From CAYQVO01 sp964421085 (GTDB lineage: Bacteria > Bdellovibrionota_C > UBA2361 > CAYQVO01), in contig CAYQVO010000002.1 in assembly GCA_964421085.1 (NCBI GenBank), forward strand, positions 62,001 to 126,000: a DNA stretch of 64,000 nucleotides, in the 5' to 3' direction. The translations under genes were made by a program, and so were the position numbers. Below are positions 34,285-41,362 of the stretch, in pieces (the first letter of the stretch is position 1; every line of letters starts with the position of its first letter). The notes under the pieces were generated by a model. That model had not been told where the DNA came from, did not search any database, and saw only the letters and a program-made list of their open reading frames with translations.

Positions 34285-34353
34285 GGTACCTGTCTGAGGT
34301 TTTCTGCGGATCGTTGCAGAAAGGTCATCGCTGCAGACCCTCAGGCAAGTACC
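34285..34353. terminator. Candidate bidirectional hairpin between convergent genes
   Basis: An imperfect 15-bp inverted repeat (GGTACCTGTCTGAGG at 34285-34299 against 34339-34353, 13 of 15 pairing) encloses a 7-bp stem (TTTCTGC / GCAGAAA at 34301-34322). It lies at the convergence of the lipoprotein and the purF-like gene, and its right arm covers the purF stop codon. The lack of a clean T-run makes it a weak terminator call. Confidence 0.35.
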
Positions 34354-35786
34354 TTCTTTTCGAAACACTGATTCGAAGAACACTGCTTTGAAGGACACTG
34401 TCCGTTCCAGCAGTAAAGGCAGAGTCTCTCCCTCGGGAGACCGACAGCTTCCACCAGATCGTCGATGCGCTGGTAGCGGAGAGTTGTTGCTCCGAGATCC
34501 TTTACAATCCAGTCCACCATCTTTCCATGCTTTGTTGTCGATTCATCGACGTATTCGCGCACGTCCTCGATATCATGGCCTTCGATAGCCTTAATCGCCT
34601 TTCTGGCAGCCAGTTCCTTCCGCGATCTTGTCGAGAGATTGAACCGGCAGGGGAACATCAGCGGAGGGCAGGCAGCTCTTACATGAACCTCCGTTGCTCC
34701 CGCATCCCAGAGCTTTGAGACCGTATAATTCTTCAACTGCGTTCCCCGGACGATGGAGTCTTCGCATACGGTTATCCTGTTGCCGTCGATGATTTCCTTT
34801 ATCGGAACGAGTTTCATTGTGGCGACAAGGTCCCGTGTTTTCTGGGACGGCGGCGTATAGCTTCTTCCGTATCCAGGAGTGTATTTTACAAGAGGACGCC
34901 TGAAAGGTTTTCCGCTTTCCATCGCATACCCGACCGCGTGAGCGACCCCTGAATCGGGAACTCCGGCGACCATATCGGTGTCGATATCAGTGTCCCTTCT
35001 GGCAAGGGCGCGCCCGCAGTTTTCACGCACAATTTCAGCGCTGATTCCCTCGTAACTCGACGCGGGAAATCCGGCGTACACCCAGAGGAACGTGCAAATC
35101 TGCGCGTCAGTGCCGCCGGTTGCCTCTGTTTTCCATCCCTTTTCATCGATCAGTACAACTTCCCCCGGAGCGAGTTCGTAAACTGCCTTGTACCCATTGT
35201 TTGAGAAAGCGGTAGTCTCACTTGCCACCGCTGTGCCGTCATCGCGCGAGCCAAGCACGAGAGTCGTGTATCCTCTGCGATCTCTTGCAGCGTAAATGCC
35301 CTTTTCATGAAGAAGGAGCAGGGAACATGATCCTTCAATCACACTGAACATGTGCTTGACACCCTGCGTGATGGAGCCGCCCCGCGTAATGAGCTTTGCG
35401 ACCAGTTCCGTCATGTTCACAGTTCCGCGGCTCACCTCGGAAAACGAGAGCCCTTCCTCCATGAGCTGCAGCGAAAGTTCGTGCGCGTTTTCGATGAAGC
35501 CGATAGTTGCGAGGCAGAACCGTCCGAACTTCGAATGAATGTATACAGGCTGCTCATCAAGGGAACTTACGGCACCGATTCCTTTATTGCCCTCCAGCCT
35601 CCGGCCGTGTTCAAAAAACTTCCCCTTGAACTGGCTGTGACTGATGTTGTGAATTTCGCGGACAAATTCGCAGTTAAGTACCGCGATGCCTCCGAACTCG
35701 GTTCCCATATGCGAATGGTAGTCGGTTCCGTAAATAAGTGTTTCGTAACAGTCGTTTGTGGATACGACTCCGAAAATACCGCTCAT
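34341..35786 (-). CDS. PurF-like amidophosphoribosyltransferase, missing the N-terminal Cys
   Basis: A 481-residue homologue of PurF, which makes phosphoribosylamine from PRPP and glutamine. It begins MSGIFGVVS, whereas PurF begins (M)CGI with Cys1 as glutaminase nucleophile; here Ser occupies that place. The PRPP loop is intact (VCEDSIVRGTQL). The cysteines that ligate the structural 4Fe-4S cluster in Bacillus PurF are apparently kept: QICTF, FPCRFN and the C-terminal CLYC pair. The last residues add three more Cys (CPSKQCSSNQC). It may use free ammonia or have another role. The family appears distinct from classic PurF, so I leave the symbol blank. Confidence 0.85.
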   Translation of the reverse strand: MSGIFGVVSTNDCYETLIYGTDYHSHMGTEFGGIAVLNCEFVREIHNISHSQFKGKFFEHGRRLEGNKGIGAVSSLDEQPVYIHSKFGRFCLATIGFIENAHELSLQLMEEGLSFSEVSRGTVNMTELVAKLITRGGSITQGVKHMFSVIEGSCSLLLLHEKGIYAARDRRGYTTLVLGSRDDGTAVASETTAFSNNGYKAVYELAPGEVVLIDEKGWKTEATGGTDAQICTFLWVYAGFPASSYEGISAEIVRENCGRALARRDTDIDTDMVAGVPDSGVAHAVGYAMESGKPFRRPLVKYTPGYGRSYTPPSQKTRDLVATMKLVPIKEIIDGNRITVCEDSIVRGTQLKNYTVSKLWDAGATEVHVRAACPPLMFPCRFNLSTRSRKELAARKAIKAIEGHDIEDVREYVDESTTKHGKMVDWIVKDLGATTLRYQRIDDLVEAVGLPRERLCLYCWNGQCPSKQCSSNQCFEKKVLA

Positions 35787-35922
35787 ATCTGCTGTTGTCC
35801 TGCCGGGATAAGATTACGTCCACCTGGAAGATTCTCATAACCGGTTCTGATTATCAAATGACCTTCGTGGAGGCTCGAGCATCTCCGCGTCGGCAGTCCC
35901 GGGAAGCTCGCATTCTTCCGCA

Positions 35923-36141
35923 TCATTCAACGGCGCCTATTATCGGAGGTGCCGGCAGGAAGCTCGTGAATTTCCCGTTCCGCACCATTTCATTTTCGAG
36001 GAGAATTATCTGATTAACCTCGCGCAGATATGCCGCCCGGTAGATTTGAGATCTCTGAACCGGACCATACCTGAAAAGAGCGAAATGTGTTTCGATGGTG
36101 TGGAGCTGCGCAAGTTCTTCCAAAGTGTCGCCTGGCGCCAT
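35923..36141 (-). CDS. Small hypothetical protein (uncertain)
   Basis: A 72-residue frame starting at ATG 36141, 33 bp downstream of the last ABC permease and on the same strand. It is polar with a mixed pattern (ELAQLHTIETHFALFRYG, REVNQIILLENEMVRNGKF) and is not repetitive. No family is recognised. It could be a real tail gene of the ABC operon or a chance frame. Confidence 0.35.
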   Translation of the reverse strand: MAPGDTLEELAQLHTIETHFALFRYGPVQRSQIYRAAYLREVNQIILLENEMVRNGKFTSFLPAPPIIGAVE

Positions 36142-36173
36142 GCTTCTGCACGATTCACGGTAAACAGCTGATA

Positions 36174-37340
36174 TCAAAACTCCCACAGCGCTTCTACAAC
36201 TTTCAGCCTCGAGGCGCGCCATGCAGGGAGGATTGATCCGAGAAGACCCATAATCAGCGCAAACACAAGCGACTCAAAGGCAATTACCGGAGTAAGTGCG
36301 AAACGGAACGTGAGATCGGAAAATGTCTGAAAATTGGTCGTAGAAAACGCCTGCCCCGCGAGCATAGATGAAATCAACAACCCAAGCAGTCCTCCGCCAA
36401 GCGCAAGGAGCATGCATTCGAGAATGAAAGAAAACAGGATTGTCCAACGCGAAAATCCAAGAGTGCGCAGGATCGCAATCTCCCGGATTCTCTGAGACAC
36501 AGCAGCGTACATCGTGATCATGCAACCGATAACTGCTGCCAGGCTGAAAACCATGCTGACAAAAGTTCCGAGGAAGCGGATGAACTTCGCGAGAATGGCG
36601 CTTTGCGATTCATAGTAAGCCTGCTCACGAAAAACATTGACGCTCAGCCTTTTGTCGTTCTCGAGCTCCTTTTTGAGCGACGGAAAGTCCGCGCCCGGTG
36701 CGAGCCGAAACAGAACCGACGAAAAAGCGTCCCGCTTGAAAACCGGCATCATCAAGTCGGCGTCGCCCCAGATTTCAGAACTGAAAGAAGAGTCGCCGGC
36801 GTCGAAAATTCCGGTAATCTTCCATCCGGTGCCGGCAAGCCGGAGGGTCTCTCCGACATCTGTGCCTGCAAACCGGCGGTGTACAGCGCTTCCAACCATT
36901 ATTTCCCGTGTTCCGCGCGCCGGCATTCGCCCCTGTGTGATCCTGGTACCTTTTCTCAGTTCAAAAGCTTCCGGAAATACTCCACGTACACTGATGTTAC
37001 CCGGATCTCCATTGCTCCGCCTTTTCAGCGAGAGCAGAACGATGACATCGGCAGTTCCCGCGGGAGCGTTCTCCGAATTCCGGGCGACAGCCGGATGCGA
37101 CAGAATTATGCGCGCCTGATCACGCGTGAGCGCGCTCTGCAGCTCATTCTCCGCTCCATTTCTCAGGACGATTACATTGCCGGGCGCGCCCGATCTGGCG
37201 AGTGTTTTTTCGAGTCCCTCTGAAAGCATGAGGGTGGCGGCAAACACGACCACCACCATTGCCACGCCAAAAAGGGTGAGAATACTGGTTGTCCGGCGTC
37301 GGAACAGATAGCGGGCATTATATGAAAACACGAGCGGCAT
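36174..37340 (-). CDS. ABC transporter permease (FtsX/MacB_PCD family), second
   Basis: A 388-residue permease. It has an N-terminal helix (RRTTSILTLFGVAMVVVVFAATLML), a large periplasmic domain of the MacB-PCD type (about residues 45-260), and three C-terminal helices typical of FtsX-like subunits, including the AVSQRIREIAILRTLGFSRWTIL loop. It lies 3 bp downstream of the first permease, as the fourth gene of the exporter operon. It and its partner are alike in topology but not in sequence, so they probably form a heterodimer. Substrate is not indicated. Confidence 0.85.
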   Translation of the reverse strand: MPLVFSYNARYLFRRRTTSILTLFGVAMVVVVFAATLMLSEGLEKTLARSGAPGNVIVLRNGAENELQSALTRDQARIILSHPAVARNSENAPAGTADVIVLLSLKRRSNGDPGNISVRGVFPEAFELRKGTRITQGRMPARGTREIMVGSAVHRRFAGTDVGETLRLAGTGWKITGIFDAGDSSFSSEIWGDADLMMPVFKRDAFSSVLFRLAPGADFPSLKKELENDKRLSVNVFREQAYYESQSAILAKFIRFLGTFVSMVFSLAAVIGCMITMYAAVSQRIREIAILRTLGFSRWTILFSFILECMLLALGGGLLGLLISSMLAGQAFSTTNFQTFSDLTFRFALTPVIAFESLVFALIMGLLGSILPAWRASRLKVVEALWEF

Positions 37341-37343
37341 ATC

Positions 37344-38513
37344 TCAAGAAGCTCTCAGCGAGTCGATCAAGTTCATCTGTTGAAGGCGCAGGTAAGGCAC
37401 AACTCCGGCAAAAAGTCCCACAACAAGCGTAATACAGAACGCCTCCAACAGAATAATGAGATCGAAGGGAAACTTCGGGAATACGGAAGCGAGCTGGCCG
37501 AGAACGAACTTCGCGGATATTCGGAACACCGGAATGACCAGGATGCACAGAAGAACAAACCCGGCAATCGAGACGGCGAGAGACTCGAGCGCGAGGAGGA
37601 GTCCGATTCTGGATTTTGGAAAACCAAGCGCGCGCATTATCCCGTATTCTCTGTACCGTTCCCTTGTCGCCATCAGCATGGTGTTCGTAAGCACGAGAAG
37701 AATAATCGGAATTACGACAAGCGAGATGAGGTCCATTGCCAGAAGCAGAGCGCTTGACATCGATATGAAGCCCTGAATGAAAGCCGTTTCTGTTTCCGTC
37801 AGGGTTTCAGCGAAGCTGTTCGCGAAGAGAGCGTCAATAATACGGGATACCGAAGCTGTATTCGCGCCGGGGGAAAGCTTGACCGCAAAGTATCCGACGT
37901 AATCGGCCTGCTGACCGAAATCTGATGCTCTTATCTGTTCATTGAGATAATCGTAGTGAAACAGCATGAACCTGTTGTCTCTGGTTCCGTCTTTCGGATA
38001 GAAAACACCCCGCACAACGAACTCCCAGTTTCCCGGATAGATTGTTCCCTTGAGGTTTATGACGTCACCTGGTTCGAGGCCATATTTTGCGGCAAGATCC
38101 CGGCCCAGCAGCATTCCGCGCCGGTCCATTTCGTATGCCCGCCTTTGTGCAGGGTCGACGGCGAACTCAGAGTATACATCGAGATAATTGTCGTCGACCG
38201 CGAACTGCGCAAACTGAAATGTTTCATCCTTATAATTTCCGTTGAACCAGCTTCCGCTTGTGACCATATCGACACCAGTAACGGCGGAGATGCGCGCCTG
38301 GTACGATTTTGGGAGAGGAAACACCAGAGACATGGCGTTCCGCGTCACGAGGCGGTCCTGAGCGGACTCCGTGACGCCTTCGTGCCATGCATTGAGGAAG
38401 GTCCGGATCATGAAAAATGCGAGGAGAGCGACAGATATGCCGAGAGCAGTGAGAAAAGCGCGAAGCGGATGCCGAAGTGTGTTGCGAAGAACGAGCGTCA
38501 AATACTGGTTCAT
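37344..38513 (-). CDS. ABC transporter permease (FtsX/MacB_PCD family), first
   Basis: A 389-residue FtsX-family permease: N-terminal helix, periplasmic domain carrying GMLLGRDLAAKYGLEPGDVINL (a typical MacB-PCD strand-turn), and three C-terminal helices, with RERYREYGIMRALGFPKSRIG facing the ATPase. It overlaps the ATPase gene by 4 bp. Together with the next permease it forms a heterodimeric mechanotransmission-type exporter (LolCDE or MacB-like). These systems move lipoproteins, peptides or antibiotics from the inner membrane or periplasm. Confidence 0.87.
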   Translation of the reverse strand: MNQYLTLVLRNTLRHPLRAFLTALGISVALLAFFMIRTFLNAWHEGVTESAQDRLVTRNAMSLVFPLPKSYQARISAVTGVDMVTSGSWFNGNYKDETFQFAQFAVDDNYLDVYSEFAVDPAQRRAYEMDRRGMLLGRDLAAKYGLEPGDVINLKGTIYPGNWEFVVRGVFYPKDGTRDNRFMLFHYDYLNEQIRASDFGQQADYVGYFAVKLSPGANTASVSRIIDALFANSFAETLTETETAFIQGFISMSSALLLAMDLISLVVIPIILLVLTNTMLMATRERYREYGIMRALGFPKSRIGLLLALESLAVSIAGFVLLCILVIPVFRISAKFVLGQLASVFPKFPFDLIILLEAFCITLVVGLFAGVVPYLRLQQMNLIDSLRAS

Positions 38514-39187
38514 GCCGTTTTCAGCTGCCCTTTATCCAGGTGCACGGTGCGGGACGCAAAAGAAGCGACGGCCTGATCGTGCGTGACTACGAGAATGTTC
38601 TTGTGAAACTCCGTGTTGAGACGCAGCAGGAGTTCCATGACTTCGGTAGCGGAATGTCTGTCGAGATCGCCGGTGGGCTCGTCGGCGACAATAAGCGTGG
38701 GGTCAGTGACTATTGCCCGCGCAACCGCCACCCTCTGTTCCTGTCCTCCGGAAAGCTGCGACGGGAAATGATGCATTCGGTCTGAAAGCCCCGTAATTTC
38801 GAGCGCGAACTTCGCTCTTTCAGTTCTCTCTGCCTGGGTCATATCGAAAAGCGCCAGCGGCAGAGCGACGTTTTCAACAGCGGTGAGCACAGGCAGCAGA
38901 TTGTAAAACTGAAAAACAAACCCGACGTGGGAAGATCTCCATGCAGCGAGGCCTGCATCGTTCAATGAGGAGAGCTCCGCATCCCCGACCACGACACTTC
39001 CGGAATCGGGCGTGTCGAGCCCGGCGATCAGATTCAGAAGAGTAGTCTTGCCGGAGCCCGACGGACCCATCAGCGCCACAAACTCGCCCGCATGCATCGA
39101 GAAAGAAAGTCCTTCAAGAACTGTGATGGCAGTGTCGCCACGCCGGAAAGATTTGGAAACGGAGTCGACGCGGATAAGGTCGGTCAT
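38510..39187 (-). CDS. ABC transporter ATP-binding protein (LolD/MacB-type)
   Basis: A 225-residue ATPase with complete motifs: Walker A GPSGSGKTT, Q-loop VFQFYNLLPVL, signature LSGGQEQRVAVARA, Walker B LIVADEPTGDLD and switch His in VVTHDQAVA. The pattern is that of LolD/MacB exporters. It overlaps the fusion protein gene and the first permease by 4 bp on each side, forming a continuous operon. It supplies ATP energy to the two permeases, acting in the cytoplasm. Confidence 0.95.
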   Translation of the reverse strand: MTDLIRVDSVSKSFRRGDTAITVLEGLSFSMHAGEFVALMGPSGSGKTTLLNLIAGLDTPDSGSVVVGDAELSSLNDAGLAAWRSSHVGFVFQFYNLLPVLTAVENVALPLALFDMTQAERTERAKFALEITGLSDRMHHFPSQLSGGQEQRVAVARAIVTDPTLIVADEPTGDLDRHSATEVMELLLRLNTEFHKNILVVTHDQAVASFASRTVHLDKGQLKTA

Positions 39188-40188
39188 GATTCCTTCAGCT
39201 TGAATTCCACCTTCGCGCTCATCTCAGGAATTACCCTGCTGTCGAGATCCACGAAACGTATCTTTGTAAGTACCGTCGCTTTTGCCCTGTCGACTGTGGG
39301 AACGATCTTGTCGACGACTCCTCTGTATGTATGATCGGGAACTGAATCAAGGACGATGGAACATTCCTGGCCGACAAATACTTTGGAAAGATTCGACTCG
39401 TTGACGTCAGCTTCCACCTGAAGAGAATGCATGTCTGCAAGAGTGGCAATCGCGGCGCGCGCGTTCGTCGATGAGCCGAAAGGAGCGACGATTTCTCCAA
39501 CCTCTGAAAACTTCTTGAGCACGGTGCCGTCGAAGGGCGCACGGACACAGGTGTATTCCAGCTCTGTCCGCACTCTCGATAATGCAGCCTGCGAAAGGCT
39601 GACTTGCGCATTTGCGGCGTCGAGCTGGGCTTCATTTTTCAGCACACGCGTTCTTGCCGTGTCCAGGTCCGACTGGGAACTGAAAGAGGACTTTCTGAGC
39701 TGTTCGATTCTTTCGCGATGAAGCTTCGCTTCCTGCAGTTCGGCCTGAACGGAAGAAACATTCGCCATTGCAGCAGCAACTGCAGCCTCGCTCTCTCTTA
39801 CGGCAGCCTGAAGATCGTCGTTTTCCAGCACGCCGAGGATCTGTCCTTTTGTGACAAGATCACCCTCTTTGATGTTCAGTTCCTTCAGCCGTCCGGTAGC
39901 TTTTGACGAGACAGCCGCAGATCGTTGCGCCACAACGTATCCAGTGGCGTTCAGGATGCTGCTTCTGTGAGGCCCGCTGGAAACAGAAACGGTGCCTGCC
40001 GGGAGAGGTGCTGCCCCGATTCCAGCCGGATTATCCCCGCTGCTCTTCAGCAGGTAAGGGAGCAGTATCGCCGCCGCCGCGATTACCCCAAGTACACCGA
40101 GGAACCGTTTCTTCCTCATAAAAGGGACCGCTTTTTTGTCAGGTATGCTCAACCGCGAAAGATCAGCCGAATTTCTTTCGTTAACCAT
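39184..40188 (-). CDS. Membrane fusion protein (HlyD/RND-type adaptor)
   Basis: A 334-residue periplasmic adaptor anchored by an N-terminal helix (FLGVLGVIAAAAILLPYLL). It has the biotinyl-lipoyl-like half motifs around residues 80-112 (GRLKELNIKEGDLVTKGQILGVLENDD) and later YTCVRAPFDGTVLKKFSEVGEIV, separated by a long coiled coil of Ala/Glu/Gln-rich heptads (about 112-195). It should bridge the two permeases to an outer-membrane channel, none of which is encoded nearby. The longest frame begins at 40311; the ATG at 40188 is used. It is the first gene of the operon. Confidence 0.9.
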   Translation of the reverse strand: MVNERNSADLSRLSIPDKKAVPFMRKKRFLGVLGVIAAAAILLPYLLKSSGDNPAGIGAAPLPAGTVSVSSGPHRSSILNATGYVVAQRSAAVSSKATGRLKELNIKEGDLVTKGQILGVLENDDLQAAVRESEAAVAAAMANVSSVQAELQEAKLHRERIEQLRKSSFSSQSDLDTARTRVLKNEAQLDAANAQVSLSQAALSRVRTELEYTCVRAPFDGTVLKKFSEVGEIVAPFGSSTNARAAIATLADMHSLQVEADVNESNLSKVFVGQECSIVLDSVPDHTYRGVVDKIVPTVDRAKATVLTKIRFVDLDSRVIPEMSAKVEFKLKES

Positions 40189-40339
40189 CGAAACCGGAGG
40201 AAGTGAGGCAAAAATTCCCCGACCTGCGTTTCTCAGGAATTGCAGGCCGGAACCGCGACAGCCATTGTAGTTGAAGCATGCAGGAATCACAACGTACTCC
40301 ACATCTGACATGGAAGAATACAGGTTTGGCCGCTTTTGC

Positions 40340-40382
40340 GAGGGCGCTCCCCTGCGTCAAACCTGCACGGCGCCGCTGCACA
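40340..40382. repeat. Dispersed repeat A, copy 2
   Basis: Matches 24366-24408 with only three substitutions over 43 bp (the variable positions include GCGC versus GCGT, TGCG versus TGCA, and GCCG versus GCCA). Copies lie 16 kb apart, both intergenic and on the same strand. Its right flank (GCGGGTGACTACT) partly resembles that of copy 1. Function unknown. Confidence 0.8.
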
Positions 40383-40454
40383 CAGCTTTTCGCGGGTGAC
40401 TACTGGATTATTCGCGGAATCGCGCCACCGCCGGGAAAAAGGGGGGGCATCTGC

Positions 40455-40495
40455 TTGACACGCCCGACAAGTAGAGATATTCGCAAATTCGAATA
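40455..40495 (+). promoter_or_regulatory. Sigma70-like promoter with overlapping inverted repeat (DUF481 gene)
   Basis: A perfect -35 (TTGACA at 40455-40460) is followed after 17 bp by TATTCG (40478-40483) as a weak -10. The inverted repeat TATTCG / CGAATA with a 6-bp spacer spans 40478-40495, covering the -10 and the likely start, so it may be an operator. The gene begins at 40519, with AAGGGG at 40507-40512. Confidence 0.5.
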
Positions 40496-40518
40496 AATTC
40501 TTAATGAAGGGGAATGCC

Positions 40519-41307
40519 ATGCATAAGAGTGTGCCTGTGAAGTTGTTTTGTGTGTTCGCCGTGTTTATTCTTTCATGTCTGCCGATTTCTGTTTTTGCCG
40601 AGTGCGATCAGACAGATCCCTGCGCTCCCAAAAAAACAATCGGGGAGTGGGACAAGAGTCTCGCCTTCGGCCTGAATCTTACGTCCGGAAACAGTGAGAC
40701 AACCCTGGTAAGTCTTATGGGAGCTGCGGGCCTCGAAAGGGATAAAAACTTGTGGGACCTCAGCGCAAGCTATTACTTTGGCGAGGACAAGACCAACGAG
40801 GTTCCCGGGGTGGACACGACAACAAGGAATGACTTCCGGGCTGCTTTTGCCTACAAGAGGCTTATTGACGAGCGGTGGTATGGGTCCGGGAGCGTCGGTT
40901 TTCTATATGATGAGATTGCCGACGTTGATTACCGGGTCACCCCGGGGGTCAGCGCAGGAAATTTCCTGCTCAAGGACGCAGACTTCAAACTCTCGCTGGA
41001 GGCGGGACCTTCCTACGTATTCGAACGAGTTGGTGGAGAGGATAAGAATTATTTTGCGCCGCGTATCGCCGACAGATTCGACTGGATCATAAGCTGCACT
41101 TCAAAGGTATATCAGCTGGCTGAGATTCTTTTCGACATAGAAGACTCGAAGAACGTGCTGGTAAATGCCGAAGTCGGAATTGAGGCTGCTATTGCCACGA
41201 ATCTTGCGCTCGTGCTCTCCGTGAAAGAAACCTTCGACAACGTGCCCGCGGAGGGACGCAAGAAAGATGACCTCATCGTGACCACTGCGCTGAAGGTCTC
41301 GCTGTAA
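40519..41307 (+). CDS. DUF481 outer-membrane beta-barrel protein
   Basis: A 262-residue exported protein with signal peptide (residues 1 to about 26: LFCVFAVFILSCLPISVFA) and beta-strands typical of DUF481 (YdiY-like) barrels: GEWDKSLAFGLNLTSGNSETTLVSL and later LEAGPSYVFERVGGEDKNYFAPRIADRF. The C-terminus ends in alternating hydrophobic residues with a terminal aromatic/hydrophobic pattern. The ATG at 40519 has a good ribosome site and is preferred over 40504. Members are salt- or stress-associated in some bacteria, but the function is not established. A large terminator hairpin follows. Confidence 0.87.
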   Translation: MHKSVPVKLFCVFAVFILSCLPISVFAECDQTDPCAPKKTIGEWDKSLAFGLNLTSGNSETTLVSLMGAAGLERDKNLWDLSASYYFGEDKTNEVPGVDTTTRNDFRAAFAYKRLIDERWYGSGSVGFLYDEIADVDYRVTPGVSAGNFLLKDADFKLSLEAGPSYVFERVGGEDKNYFAPRIADRFDWIISCTSKVYQLAEILFDIEDSKNVLVNAEVGIEAAIATNLALVLSVKETFDNVPAEGRKKDDLIVTTALKVSL

Positions 41308-41309
41308 AA

Positions 41310-41362
41310 AAAATGGGGACGGTTCCTATTTCCGCAGCGGAAATAGGAACCGTCCCCATTTT
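41310..41362. terminator. Bidirectional terminator: 26-bp perfect stem
   Basis: A near-complete palindrome between convergent genes: arms of 26 bp (41310-41335 and 41337-41362) with a 1-nt loop. The inner arms read GGGGACGGTTCCTATTTCCGC and its complement. The + strand product ends UUUU; on the minus strand eight T follow. The right arm runs up to the stop region of the delta-60 gene. A half copy of the arm sequence recurs at 57482, so it is also a dispersed element. Confidence 0.8.

Larger units (their letters stand above)
40189..40518. other. Intergenic region with dispersed repeat and promoter
   Basis: This stretch of about 330 bp holds the upstream region of the fusion protein gene, dispersed repeat A copy 2 (40340-40382) and the DUF481 promoter (40455-40483). 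No ORF is supported. Confidence 0.6.

Noticed and set aside
36603..37223. 206-codon plus-strand frame
   Set aside because: Antisense to an ABC permease that has clear FtsX topology.
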